This document shows positions 22,901-36,800 of a stretch of DNA of 64,000 bases, piece by piece. This DNA comes from Lineus longissimus. Its lineage: Eukaryota; Nemertea; Pilidiophora; Heteronemertea; Lineidae. The translations under genes and the position numbers were made by a program. A model generated the notes under the pieces. That model saw nothing but the letters and a program-made list of their open reading frames with translations. It was not told the DNA's origin and searched no databases. Each line of letters starts with the position of its first letter. The first letter of the stretch is position 1. Where the stretch lies: assembly GCF_910592395.1 (NCBI RefSeq), contig NC_088317.1, positions 2,976,001 through 3,040,000 of the forward strand, written 5' to 3'.

Positions 22901-23726
22901 TTCTGTAGAGAGTGTGAAGAAAAGTCCCGCTCGAGTTTATAGTATGCGTCGAAATAAAAAACGGGTGAGGAATTCTCAGGAGTGTTCTGCGGAGAGTGTG
23001 AAAAAGAAGAGTCTCGGCCAAGATTCTCCAGGAACGCCCTCTGGCATTCGCACGATTGAGGACTGGATTCGAAGTTCGCAAGAGAGACAGAAGAGTGATC
23101 TGAAGAATATGATCGATACGGAACTGAGTACGACTTGTACGCCACCTAAGAAGCGTTTGCGTACTCGAGGTGCCAATTATTATAATGCAGACACAAATGA
23201 TCGTTTGTGTACGGAAAATAATAGAAAAACTGACTTGAAAATTAGGGGGTCACATGGCGATACCGTCCAATATGGAAATGGGGAGAAAGTCACAACTGGT
23301 AAATTAAAGAAAGTAAAACAGTCTAAAAGTCAGACAAATTTAGAGTTTGCTCGCGAGCAACGACTCAAATCTGATTGCGATTCTGATTGCAGTTCTATCG
23401 GAGAGCGGGTGGCTAAAAATAGGAAATGTAGAAAGACTCGTAGTAATGTTGCAAAGGAGAAGAAAAAGCGGAAGTTCTCCGAGTTTGAACAAGCGTCTGA
23501 TGAGATGTTTGGCAAGAAGTCGGGTGATTCTGGCGCGGCTGATTTAGCGGATGAAGACGTCGATTTGGAAACAATGGACCGACGCTTGGCGTTAAAACTT
23601 CAGGAGCAGTTCAACTTCGAGGCCAAGAGCCAGGTTTCGATGTACCGGTTGCGAGGGAGTAGCGAGGAGTATTCATTCCGTCGTAGAGCAAGGAGTTCGG
23701 CAACGATAAATAGCCAGGCTTCGTAG
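19912..23726 (+). CDS. RNF168: RNF168-type RING E3 ubiquitin ligase
   Basis: Four exons: 19912-20263, 20552-20631, 20817-20990 and 21150-23726 (stop TAG); 3183 nt, 1060 residues, phases 1, 0, 0. The RING finger has C30, C33, C45, H47, C50, C53, C65 and C68 with the spacing of RNF168 (LPCKHVLCMPCF, CCPMC). Next comes the RNF168-like LAEPGEIRKEYEKELKKVAE and a ubiquitin-interacting helix region (DEELARQLEEALRK, about 185-202). A long Ser- and Lys-rich stretch follows. The C-terminus has the MIU2 helix (LETMDRRLALKLQEQF, about 1008-1023) and the adjacent LR motif (RLRGSSEEYSFR, about 1033-1044). Family role: RNF168 ubiquitinates H2A at K13/K15 at double-strand breaks downstream of RNF8, recruiting repair factors. 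RNF169 shares the ends but is less likely given MIU1. It is nearly twice the human length (571), almost all in the middle encoded by one 2.6-kb exon. Confidence 0.93.
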
Positions 23727-26178
23727 TTTAGTGCCTTCTGCAGTAGCATTACAAAATTGAAGTTGAAGGTCTGACTTTCTTCTAAGAATAATGTATCAAT
23801 ATTATATATGTATGTGTTAAACATTTTTACCCATTTGACCTCTGTGACGTCATCTCGAAATCACTTGGATGTTTCTGGGAGGTCGTCAGAAGTATTCAGG
23901 TTTTAATCACTTGATGCCGAGGATGACAGGATGATATTGGAGGCCTCATTATAAATCGCATCACTCACATAGCCTTGTCGGTCGATTTGGCCAGTTTAAA
24001 TACTCTCCGCAGTGCATTGTGGGTATATTTTGCACAAAATATGATAAAAAATTGAAAGTATAAGGAAAATTTCTCTAGTTTTAGGGTTGGTATAAAGTAA
24101 TGGATGTAAATGATATTGGTATCAAGTATCAGGCAAGCATTTTAAACAAAGTTTTATTTTTGATGAAACACGAGTCGAAAACGTTATTCTAATCTTCTAA
24201 AAAGAAGTATCGGGGGCATCAAATAGGTTTCCAAGTATGGCGGATCCTACAAGCTGTTTCAATCAAACCTGACAAAACTCGTAACCTCTTCTTTGGAGAG
24301 TGGTTTGTTGCCAACTATTTAAAGAGGAGCAGCTATTTCAACACATTTTTGTTTTCTGGAGATGCATACTCGGTTTAATTGAAGCAATATATGGCAGTAT
24401 TTTTTGAGAGAAATAGTTGTCATTTCATGTGTCAAATTGAATGGTGCTATTCAGTCTTAGATTCATAATAGAACAACAGCACATGAACACTACAACTGGC
24501 ATCCGACAAGTGCTAGCTTCATGCCGCTGTCAATGCATTTCTTGTACGACCCCTCCTCAGTGGTAAAATGTACTTGCGACATGACTTGTAAATCTTGTGG
24601 TAAAGACATGCCATAGTGTGGTCAAGAAGGTCATCACCCATTGCCTAAGTTTAATACTGGATTCAAGTAAACACATTGATATGTTGCATCAAACAAGCAA
24701 CAAAGAAAGGCATTGATGTCAGAATGGCTACTCATTTTATGTTAAATTTTCCAAGATCTTCGCCAGTTGCCAGAGTTCTTATAATCTGCTGTTGAAAAAA
24801 AACCAAAGTGTACATAGGATTTTAATTTGTTTCACTAATAATTGTTAATAATATTAACTCATCAACTACATCAATATGTGTACAAGTATGTATTATATTG
24901 GTTACAGTCGCACTGTTACGCTTGGGGAGATTTATTATTGGTTAAATTTGTTGGGAGGTTTAACAGAGTTATGCAGGACTTTTAAACTAAGCAGCTTGTT
25001 AAAGGAATTGAACCAGCAACGGAGGGTGTGTGTTCAAAGAAATTCATACCCACTGTCAGTATTGATTGTCTCACCAAGTGCCACAAGAGTGGAGCTAAAT
25101 GGTAAGCCAAAGCTCGGGCAGCAGTTGAGGCTTTGGGCAAAAGAGCAGCTCCACCAGTAAAAGAGCAGCGTTTGGTAAAACTACCAGTACCAACACAGGT
25201 ATCAATTTCTATTCTGAAACCCCTCAGACTAAACAATGAAGTGTGATTTTGACTTCTGCCATATTTGACCCGACGAATAATCCAATTAGTATTGTAGGTT
25301 GTTGCAGCAAGATTCCCTTGTTTGCGGGAGGCTTTGGTTTCTTCCATCCATGAAGGAAATTTTAAGTTTCTGTGTATGTCGTGTAATAATATTGTTCTTA
25401 CGTGTAAATATCAAGAATAATTATTGTTTTATTTATCTAAATCAGGTATTTAGATTCTTTACAATACTGGTAGTTAATTCTAAAACTAAAACTAGGTTTA
25501 AGTTATAAATATGAGTATTACATGTACTAATTTGATGTCTTCAAAGGCTTGTTGACCTGACCATGAGTTGATACCCAAATGAGATAAGGTGGATGTTGTG
25601 TACATGTAAATGTAATTTCTAGTTTCAATAACTGATATAGTTTCAAATTTTACTTCAATGATTTGATCCATTCCTTAAACTGTCTTCACAGTGGAAATTT
25701 AGTTTAAAATATTCAAAGTTCTTTAAGTTGTTGGAATAAGACTTTACTCTTGATCCAGCTGCTATGGAATTTGTAGGATAAACATAGGTTCAGTGCTGTG
25801 CTATAGTTAACTCCTAAACAAACGTGATTGAGCACACCCAAACCTCGTCATTTACGTCTTCAGATCAGACGGCTGTACCATGTACACTGAACGTGTACCA
25901 AGCATGCCTGAATATAATGTAACTAAGAGTTCAGAGATCGATGATACATGTATAGGCTAAGTTTGAATGTTAACTGCCCGAAGTAGGTTTTACTTGTACA
26001 ATTTTGTAAATAGTTCAAATTAATATAAAAGTCTCAAATATGTATAACTTGTTCAAATACTAAGGAAAGTTTATTATCTGATTATGAAGGGTTTTAGTTT
26101 CTTGTTTAAGGATGAGCTGCTTATATTCAACGATGTACGGTACTTCATTGTATTTTACAGTTTATTTCAAAAAATAAA
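23727..26178 (+). other. Probable RNF168 3' UTR with distal AATAAA at 26173-26178
   Basis: No exon-like frames on either strand. The first canonical AATAAA I find downstream of RNF168 is at 26173-26178, implying a long AT-rich 3' UTR; a GATAAA variant at about 24040 could serve earlier. Open frames at 24876-25347 show no domain. Confidence 0.4.
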
Positions 26179-27346
26179 GTATTTGCAGCAAACACCTTGT
26201 TTTCAGTTTATTTGACGGAGAGGGCAACTCTTGCCAATATGGAGCGGGTCACTCTGTCAGAGTCCCCCTCTATCACCTGATGTAGTGGACTAATGACCTT
26301 GGAGGTGACAGGCCCTGGTGTTCGTCTTGCCACTAAGTCATAGTCTCCCACAAACTCAAATGTCCTGCGGATTCATATACCGTGGCCCTATCTTGTACAT
26401 CTGCTAGGGATGACTGTGTGTTCTTTAGAAATGACTTTTGCCAAAGGCCCTGACCCTATTCCTTGGATTGAGCTGACTTCTCTCTGACATGCATGCATAA
26501 GCTGGACGTTATTCCAATCTGACTTGGTCTAAGCTAGCATCTCGCAATTTTCTGGAAGACATTCACAGCCCTGTCTCTCCCACAGCAATCATCTGGGACG
26601 TGCTGTCTTGGACTGACTGACCTAACATCTGTGCTCCAGATGACATGCACACCAGGGCCTACTGCCTTAGGCTGAGCTATCATCTCACCATGCTTGTGAA
26701 GACAGGTACAACGTACTTGGCTGTCTCTTCTATACCGCAGGTACAAGGTCCTGACGATACTTTTTTTTCTGGGGGACTGAAAAGGGGGTGTTGGGGGTGA
26801 AACACAGGCACTGAAGGTGTTAAGACTCTTTAAAATGGATAAAGTAATAGTCTCAATGTGCTCATGAATACGGTCACAACAAGCACAGTATACTTGGGTC
26901 CAAGTATGGTACATGGTACAAGGTGATAGCATCAGGGCCTTTAGCAATCAATGGAGTTGCAGTCTTAATGTGCTCTTGAAGAAAGTCGCATGAAACATGG
27001 TCTACTTGAGCCCAGACACGGTACTTTGTACAAGACGGCATCAGGTGTCATCTGAGCTTCCACTTGAAAGTCCCCGACAAGACTGGCCATGCAAACTCAC
27101 ATATGACCAATCACAAGACTTGTAAAATCTTCCAAGTGTTCTTGAACCTGGTACCTCCCATGCACCACCTGAGGTAATACGGGAAGGACCGGATGTAATA
27201 ACTGGTCTTGCAAACACTGACCACAATTGTCACATGGGATGTGATATCTCAATATCCACCTGACAACTCCTAGGTTTGCACAGATAATCCGCAGCACTCG
27301 AACCACTATTTATAAGAGGTAAGGCAAAGTTTTGACTTGAAGCAAG
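26179..27346. other. Spacer between convergent genes; unassigned
   Basis: Less AT-rich than its flanks. Similar phrases recur at about 26880 and 27000 (TACTTGGGTCCAAGTATGGT and ACTTGAGCCCAGACACGGTA), suggesting an old decayed repeat. No gene is supported. Confidence 0.35.
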
Positions 27347-27824
27347 TTTATTCAATTCATAAAATGTAAATTACAAATGGATAAATACATGTACAATGAC
27401 ATTTTGTACACTACATTTACAGCCTATACCTATTTACATTATATGTATAGTTTTAAACTGCAAGTTCAGAGTACAGAACAACAGCTGATGACTTGACAGA
27501 GTCATTTAGTCCAATCAGGTCACAATGCGGAAATATGGACAACGGTCTCTAGGTGAAAAGTCGTAACAATTTCATTACCGAATGAACGTTGATTCCCAAT
27601 TCACATAGGGCACCTTATGTTGCATACATCTCGCACCTAAAAAAGCATCTATGCACATTTTTGAGCTACCCTGTGCATCAGAGTCTTGGCATAGGCATAG
27701 CACAGAGAAGCTTCCTGACTAAAAGCAAATTTATTATAGACTTTTCTCCAAGTAGACACTACTGTAATGAGATTCCAAAACTACATAGCATCACTATTTT
27801 ACCCTTATTTTTTCTAATCAGAAC

Positions 27825-27892
27825 ACCTCTCTATTAAGGACAGCACTTGTCAGTCCCAAGGTTGTCCCTAATAGAGAGGCTCTCCTGCATTT
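27825..27892 (-). mobile_element. GTAGAACCTC-family MITE fragment, copy 4
   Basis: CACCTCTCTATTAAGGACAG, CACTTGTCAGTCCCAAGG and TGTCCCTAATAGAGAGG match the 51331 copy in the same orientation. The two arms pair with each other. Confidence 0.55.
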
Positions 27893-28424
27893 CCGTTCTG
27901 TAGATTTGTGTGAGACATATTTCAATGAGATAGTTAACATTAAATGATTAAATTCTGACCACAAACGATTCCCTCAATGCTACAGAGGTCCACATAAAAA
28001 TGTATAACTTATGTATGTTACAAGAAGTACGGCGTCGAAATCTAGAGACTAATTCTACGTGTACTTTATGGATATTCTTTGGCGAGATCCTAGTATTTTG
28101 GCAGGCGTGGTTTCTATAAAAGATGAGAATGATTTTGGCAGTAAAGATGATGATTTGAACAATAAAGCACACCCTTATGGTTAGAATGTAACTGTCATGA
28201 CACTTTCGCATTGCAGAAGACTTCAATACTTCTTGTCACTAAAGTGTTGATGAAATAAGCCGAGATTCCTCCCTCCACCTGGCAAGTCATGAAGCACCAT
28301 CAAAGAAAACACCTTCCAAACATTTATAACTTAATTGTAATAACTTAACATTGGTATACATGTATGTATGGAGGCAGACCAATTGACTAAATATGGTTAA
28401 AATATGGTGTGTATGTCACATGAC

Positions 28425-28570
28425 ACAACGTACAACCAATCAGAATGCATGCATTTGCTCCATTCAGATAAGTGACCAATCAGAATACATGTTTCTGTCA
28501 TAAGATACATCAAGAACCAATCAAACTGACACATTCTTGTCACATGATCATCACCAGCCAATGATTATCA
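28425..28570. promoter_or_regulatory. Cluster of CCAAT motifs
   Basis: ACCAATCAGAAT, ACCAATCAGAAT, ACCAATCAAACT and GCCAATGATTAT recur every 40-45 bp; two further CCAAT words lie near 29600 and 29680. This could be an NF-Y-type cluster or remains of a tandem repeat. Its position in a 3' region argues against a core promoter. Confidence 0.3.
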
Positions 28571-31500
28571 AAGATACAGCAGCCTGCCCACTCTGGACTG
28601 ACATGGTTTTAAAAACTTCTACAAAAGTACAACATCTAATATTCGTACAGCATATAAACTCAAAAATCCAACCCACTTTCCTTTCAAAACACTTGCATAA
28701 ATTCACCAGCCTCAAAGGGGAACCGCCTTCGTGTAATTTACATCCAAATAAAGTCAGAGCTACCGGAACTGTGCTGTGTCATGCAATTATCATCACAGGT
28801 CCCCGCAACAAAAATCACTTGTTTTGGACCTCACTGTTGGGGAATCATTTAGTTATGCACTTGTTTATGCAATGTTTTAAGGCCCGGTTTTAAAAGGCCT
28901 TCACTAGTTTACATGCATTATGTGATGACTTATGTAATTGTTTGGCTATATATTTGACTTGTTGGAAATAAAAGTCGGAGTTGACTAAGTTTATACGAAA
29001 GAGGCGTTTTGTATTCTTCCGTGCCGTTTCGAGCAGAAGCCCAGCCAGCCAACGAGCAAGTTCCCAAAAACTCACTTACATGAAATCAGTGCACCTTTCA
29101 CATAAACATTACAGAGCCAAACAAATTCATTACCTACTACAAATATCATAACTTTGGAAAAAAAACATCCAACTTCGGTTCCTTAATTCAAACTCCAGTT
29201 TCAATGATCTGCAAGTAAGACCACTTCTCATTGATAACTTCAAAAGCGACTCAATGACGAGGCCATGACATGACTATTGGACAACTTGGTGACACTTGTC
29301 CACTGTCAATCTCAGTTGCACATGTTGAATGGCATCTCAATACCATGTGCATAATATCTTGTCGTGGGACTTGGCTCGAGTATTCAGAATTGATCTTAGA
29401 TCTGTGAAACTGGAGTATCTTGAATCAATTGCATATCAGTCCAAAGGTTTTGGGCTAGTTGTCAACGAGTACAAAGGAATTAAACATCGACACCACAGAG
29501 TTTTTACGGGACACACTGTAAATCTATCTGTTGTTATTCACTGATTTTGGTTTTTCATGATTCAGCACTTAAGCAGGAATTTGGGACTTTTGCACAAGCA
29601 TTAGCCAATCAGAAGTCATGTAAGCTCCATGGCACATGCTTTCTATGCTGAACAAGCATGAAAGGTGTGTTCTAATTGGCCAATTCCCGACTGAAAGTCC
29701 AAAATTATTAAAATTGCATGTTTGCAAGAAGGCCATATTCCATTATACCGGGTACCCTTTGAACAATGGTAAAAAGACAGAGTATTTATACAGAGATCAC
29801 AGACTGAGTCGATTTCATCAAGTTTGCTAGAATGAGAGCCATTTATTGGCTACAGTTTGAAGTTTGCTTGGCACGTGTCAAAGTTCACCATGGTAACCAT
29901 CAAAGTTCCCAGTAAAGTTTTGACTAAACTGGTGAGAGAGCTTGCCAAATTCTTTGCAAACCAGGCTGACTCACGCTACAGACAGGGCTCAATTCTAGCA
30001 AACCTGAGCAAAATGTCCTTTCAAAGTTTTAAACAGTGGAGAGATTCGGATTACAGATATTGAGTAGAGCATGGACGGTGATCGCCACCCGGAGGGTCCC
30101 CTTCTCTTCGAGTATGTCCATTGCAGAACAGGTCTGGTGCTGGAAAGAGTAAGAAAACAACACATCAGTCGTCGTGAAAGAATTGAATGAAAGGTCTTCC
30201 ATCGCCCTCGAGGAATCGGATATGAAGACATAATTAATCCTCTTGTAACTCTGAATTGTGTAACATAGATTTTTCAGTCAAATTCTATTACTTCCAAGCC
30301 ATTTTCTACCAAAATGGAGCTTGTTTTGCGATGAAACTCTTCACATACATAACTTACCTTCCTTCGCTATTTCTGTGTATGGTTTATAAAGTATCAGAAA
30401 CCACTGATTCAGAAAGTCTAGAATTTAATACACGTGGTCACCTCCTATGTGCTATAGAAACTGTAGCAACTGATTGGCTCTACTATACTCTATCAGGAAA
30501 ACAGCTTCTGTTTTTGACAAATAAACGAACAGACGTGGATCGCAAATCACAAATTTTAATTCGATTTTTACCACCTTCAAACATGGCGTCATGATCAATA
30601 CAGATTTTATCAACACCCAGCAAAGAAAAGAATCACACAAGCACTTTATATCAATACGATATTCCTCGTCAAGTGGCGCAGATGACATTCTGTCCCGCCA
30701 AATTGAACAGCCAACATGATCATGGATGGTAAAAGGATTTTAGTTATGCTACAGTGTAACGCTGCTGACATTCAGGTGTTAAACTGAACTAACATTATCG
30801 CCTTTACTCCATTTTACAAAACATGGCACTGCAAAAAACGTCTAAATTGGCTGGGAAAAGTTGTAAGCATTCGCTCCAAATCGCTTGTTCTTGATCATAC
30901 TTTTTCAGATTCGCGCTAAGTAAGTATTCTTAGATATTTCAGACTTGGAAGGTTCATATAAGATATAACATTTTGTTCAAATATTTCATTTTTACTGTAC
31001 TGAAGACCTAAAATCTCAGTGCCATTTTTTGTGAAATGGACTTCTGCTGACCATGGTCATGTTTGCTAACCAATGCGGCAAAGATGACATCATATCGTGC
31101 CTCAAACTTGTGGGATACTAGTATCAAAAGTCTTTCTAGATACGTGTTTTACATCAACAAAAGCAGAGCAACTGTGTCACACACTCAGCATTTTGATATG
31201 GAAGCTTACGACCTAATCTCAATTTAATTGTACAATAAACATGACAAAACTGCTTTATAATCAAATGAAGCTGTTCAACAGGACACAGCAAGCCACACAC
31301 AAAGCAATTATATTTTTTGCCAAATTTGAAAAAATCTTCACAGAATGATTCATTCTCTCATATTTGAAAAGTATCTTCTACCTCCCCCCAAATTACTCTC
31401 ACTGAAATTGCATCGAGGCACAGATCTCATCAAATCTACTCTACATGTAGTTGAATAGCACCTATTTTAAAATCGTGTTTTGAACAATTCACCAATTAAA

Positions 31501-32468
31501 TAATCACGCATAAAATAAAACATGGATATTTATCATATCTGGGAATAGGAATTATCCATTTTAAGGTACATTTATTTCAGAATATTGCTACACTGTAGCA
31601 GGCAATTACTCTAGTAAAATCTAACCCTGTATGAATCACCTTTTTTAAATTAATGTTTACATTCTTATACTTGAACATGAGTAAATCACAAACACTTGTA
31701 CCATGTTCACAATTTTTTTTGACAAATCAATTTTTTCTTTAATAGACTCACAAAACTCTGACCACAAATCCAGGGTGACCAAATATCCGCTATAACACGC
31801 TGAAGGTATGATACTTGCATATCAGCTGCGAATAGATTATCATCTAATACTATGAATGTTACATTTGACCCATCCTCCTGTGGTATTGGCACAATATCGA
31901 CCTCCAAAAAAAACACCAAATTTTCTCAAAAAAATGTCAGACTTCAAACTGCTGACACATCAATATTATTCCATTCACAGTCTCAAGTCATTTAGCAAAA
32001 TTTCACTATTTCAGAAAAACAGCTCTCAATCGTTCACAAATGCAAGTAAAAATTTCATCAACAAAACTTCAACTCCTATAAAACATCCATAATACTTGCA
32101 CCAACTTTCAAAATTCGTTCAAATAAAAAAAATCACCCTCAAAAACGTCATCCTTAGGATGTGCCCTTCAGATCCAGAGCTATTTATACATCTGTGAACA
32201 CAAATTAACATAATTTTGCATAATTACTTGAATATTTACATAATTATCAATTACAAACATTGATACTTTTATCATAATTAACAGTTTATACATTTGAATT
32301 CACATTTAGTCAAATGCTTTTTTTTTCTGTGTGGCTGAATGAATGGGTCCAACAGATGACTGTGGCTGTGCTGATGACGACATCACAGCAGAAGACACCA
32401 TTTTGGATGTCGTTGACCTACCTTACTCACTTTGCCATCGACGCAACAATGGGAGTAGCAAAGTGTGA

Positions 32469-32506
32469 TGACGTCAACCATGACGTTATCCACATGTGGA
32501 TAACGT
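32469..32506. promoter_or_regulatory. CRE-like site next to a 24-bp perfect palindrome
   Basis: TGACGTCA (perfect cAMP-response element) at 32469-32476 is followed by a perfect 24-bp palindrome at 32483-32506, half-site ACGTTATCCACA, with an E-box-like CACATGTG at its centre. Confidence 0.4.
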
Positions 32507-33848
32507 TTAAAAAAATCGTATCAGTTATAACAATAACATGAAAGAGAAAATTGCACACGTATACAAAAATAGGCCTTTAAAATCATTACAAAAACATGGA
32601 TACAAGCGTGTATGCACCAACTGGAATATTTCTTGTGAACTGACTGCGAGATCATTCAAAATCACCAAAACTTTCATAGCAAAATCTTAAGATTCATACA
32701 AGGTGTTGAATGAAACATGGCACAGTTTCAAGGTTTTTGATTTAGGTTTAGTTCAATGAGGTGGGATTTTTAAGTCTACGTAATTTTGAACGTCGAACAA
32801 ACGTCACTTTAATAACTTTGATAATAGCCTTGAAGCTGTGCCACTTTTTGTTGAACACCCTGTAGCAGATTGGTCAGAGAGAAAAATTTGGTCCTCATTG
32901 AGTTCTCTTTTATTCCAATTCAAAATGATGGTTTTATTACAAAATGAGGGGTGTTTTGAAGAAGTCACATGATGAGCATGACCTTCTAAACTCAGTATCA
33001 GCATGCTTAACAAGACATATTACATGTTTACAAACAATCAATGCCTTATTGGTAGCTGTTTGTTGACAACTTGTCATAATGAAGTTGTCAAGTACTCCAT
33101 CAGTCACATCGAAAAGCTTCTTAGAATGGCGTGTGCTGCCATTCTACTCGAAAGCAACCATATGAAGAACATGCAGATGATGTCATTATGTACATGTTAT
33201 TTCATAACCTTTAAACGTTATTAAAAGTTTAGTCAAACAGAAATGGTTGATTAGATCTACGGATTCTGTACAAATATTAGCGTTAGAAACACAGAGGTAT
33301 TAGCAGGTTAGCTGATAGGACTGAGACTACATACATCGACATTTAAACAACACATATTCTTCGAAGACATCATCCAAAACTGAAACACACATGACATATA
33401 TTAAAGTACCGGTACTGAAATTTATGGCCTCTACATGTGATGCCCTTGCCATGTGTTGTTTTGATGTCTCCTGCATCCTCAGTCCTAACTGGCCAACTGA
33501 CATAAAGTGTTTAACAAAATGCTGCTTGGTCCTCTTGGTTGCGGTGATCAAAGGTGTACAAGCTTAACTACAGCAAATCTGGTTCGACTTTGACAAGAAG
33601 AGTGTTTTGATTAGATTTTTTTCTTCTCTGATGACATTGATTGGCCAAACTTTGCAAAAGGAGTATCATGGTCATGATAATAGAATCACATGCTGTAGTT
33701 AAACTTGTCTTTTGATAACAGCGTTGGAGTGAGACAAATCTTGGTCTGTTGTGAGTCCATCGTGATTCCGCTCTGACTTACTCTACTCCCTATAGGTGGT
33801 GTAATGGTGCTCCTGTAAGCGTTAGGTGAGAGTTCGGGCATGGTGCGG

Positions 33849-36800
33849 CTAGCCAGGAAGAGGGAAGATTAGTAAGGTCGTCACCGTGGTTACGAATATA
33901 AACACACACAGTAACGAGACTAGTTTATCTTGTGTTGTTATTCGCGGGAACGAGAGCAATTGTTGCACAGTTTTAGCGACCAGGGCTGGGCGGAGCTCCT
34001 CCAATACATCGTCACATGCACAGAGGTAAGCCTGGAAAGAGCCACAAGTGAGAGATATTGTAGTTGATGCAGTTCAGCTTTAAGAGTTGGTTGCTGAGCA
34101 GTTCAGCTTTAAACAATCAGGCCAGACCAGTCTATGTTGGATTAGCGGGCCTGGTGTGTCGAATCACGCATTTCATGAAATATGTGATGAAAACTGTCTG
34201 TTTTTGTGTCAGATTATATAGTGTACATGTATGAGACTCAAAGTTGCATTTGACGATGAATTTTTGTTTTCATATTGGCATTACGGCCCATCAAATTGTA
34301 TTGAAACCACCCCCTCTATTTCGGTCTTGGAATCAGTTTTACAGACCATCTAATCCAACTTTAGGGGTCTGGCCACTGGATCAAATTTGACGAGAAAAAA
34401 ATTCATGCTCTTCCTTGCACTGTTGCAGCTTGGACCAGAATTTCTGAGAAAAAGACAGGTGGTTTAATTCTTCATTTCAGAATTGGTCTCCGCAAAAATA
34501 CTTGTTGGTTATTATAATTGGATACAAAGACATGAAAGAGGAAAGAAGGAATGTTCTTGGTGTGGACTTTTCTAAGACATATCTTGTTTCAAATGGGTTT
34601 TAGTGGGGTTCTTGGCCTGTACTTTTCTAAGAAAGACATGCCCTGGTTTTAAATGGGGTATGGGTAAGATTGGATAGCTCGGGTGATTGCTTAGACATCA
34701 CAAGAGAAACAGAGGGACTAAAGATGACATTGCTACCTCACAGCATTTGCTCAGTGGGATTGAACATAACGCTGTTGCTTCAGACTTCTTTCTGCCAAAT
34801 ACTGCCAAGTCAGCCTACATGATTTTTTCTCATGAATAAAGAGCGAAGGGCAGACTAAAAGCAAGAGGTGTTGCAACTCTGCTGTGCCTTGATTACTTTC
34901 AATTTCTTCAATCAGCTACATTTTGAGATAAGCCACATTGCATGGCTGGTATATCAACAGCATTTGTTGTGGCAAGTAAAATATACAATGATCATTCCAG
35001 AATTTCAGATTTTAAGCTCCGAAGAAAAAAGAGAGAAAAAAACTGAGTCAAAATTTTCTAGTTATGTGGGTGAACACTGCTATTTTAAAGCATTCAGAAG
35101 ATAATAAAAATGGAAACTAGGAAATGTAGATTTTTAGGTCAATTCATGCACTTGTAAGATGTAACATCAAGCTAACGGAAGGTTTGTCAAAATGATATTT
35201 TCTAAGTTCGACACCGAGTACAAGAAGCTACACATAGGGGGCGCTGGTCTTGATCCGTTCACTGTGCATGTGACTCCCGGCTAAAAATGTGCAACAATAC
35301 GAAAGGAATCACTATGCTAGCAAGACTAGGAAGGAAAAGAAATTGTTATATATACAAAGATTAGTAACGAATTTCATCATCAGAAGCTTGCTGAAGTCAC
35401 CGGTTAAAAAGTTGTCTGGTTTAGATATTAAACCACTGCACCAGCACTGCGCAGAGCGAATGCATTGAAACGACAGCTGACAGCAGGTTCTTCACATAAT
35501 TGTATTTGTAGAAGGCTGTCGGCATTATTTCAATTGAACACATGCGTGTGATTTCAATAAGCTTTGTCTGGATAAAATTAATACATTGTCATTAACCCAA
35601 ATCACTAAACCATGGAGATTTATTGGAGTGTGTGAGGGGGCAATTGTGAACTTTGCATATTAACTGCAGGGACTTATTGAATGAGCAGGGGATTTACAAA
35701 TCTTGCATAATGCATTGTAGCATATCTCAAGTTTTATGAATTGAGTTCGACTGACAATGCAAAACTGTACATTTGTACAGTAAGTAATAGGGGTAACTGG
35801 TATAGACAGGGCGACATGGACTGTGTATAACATTTGTACAAGGTTAGCGAGTTAAAAAAGGTTAAGTTAGGAAAAGACAGGGAATGAACACATTCAAAAG
35901 TGATATTCATAATCTTTGAGTGGGATTCCCTTTTGAATATCATACACAAGGACATCGGGGGGGGGGGGGGGGGGGGGCCAGTTCTATCACCAGGGATACA
36001 ATATAATGACTCTAAATCAGAAACACATCACACCTCAATATGTTTAAAATGTATCAGAGAATGATTGGCACCACCACAAGGTGAGAGAGTTTCTCATGCA
36101 AATGCCAATCAACGTACATGGGACTTTCACCATTCTAGTACATAGTCCCATAATCCGAAAACTTGGGTCGCAAAGGTGACAAGAAAACTTTGGAAGTGCC
36201 AAACGGCGGCCAAGCGAGGCCAGCACAGCAGGTTGCCAAGCACAGGGGATAGAGAGCAACTAAATACACTAACATCTAGCACAGCGAGTCCAGACAGCTT
36301 GGCGCTTGTTTTTCGAGAATTCACACAGCAACTTGGCACTCAAAGCTTGGTGGCTTCTGCTCCTTGTAGATTCGGCCACAGTTTAAAGGCAGGCTTATGG
36401 TCTTCATCGCATTCATGGTCATCATGCCTTTTCCCTTTTGGTTAACGATTTCATAAAAATAATGCATACCAGCAAGAATTCATCAAATCTTTATGAATTC
36501 TTTATACCAGTACCTCCATGTCATTGTAATACAATATCAGATGAATACATCCGCTGGGCAGTGGAAAAAATAACCCAGTGAGACAAGTTTCATGCTTCTC
36601 CAATTGAAATCACTGATAAAAGATCATTTTAAATTCTAGAATTTCTGAATCAGCAACATGCAAGTAGAGTGCATGTGTTCAGGCTAGCATTGCATTCCAA
36701 TGCATTGCACGAGTGTACGACCATACAAAGAGATAGCAACTGAAATGAGATTATCGTTATCAACATGTGATTACAAGGATTACACAGTCATCACTACAAG

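Larger units (their letters stand above)
27347..33848 (-). other. LRCH 3' region; several candidate poly(A) signals
   Basis: Downstream of the LRCH stop on the minus strand. AATAAA on the minus strand (TTTATT on plus) occurs at 32908-32913, 31571-31576 and 27347-27352, giving possible 3' UTRs of about 0.9, 2.3 and 6.5 kb. No further LRCH exon is needed, because the frame ends with a complete CH domain and a stop. Very AT-rich around 31.3-32.3 kb. An open frame at 31707-31919 (-) shows no domain and no splice context. Confidence 0.4.

Noticed and set aside
31707-31919. 70-codon minus frame in the LRCH 3' region as an extra LRCH exon
   Set aside because: LRCH already ends with a complete CH domain, membrane helix and stop; no splice site of matching phase flanks this frame.
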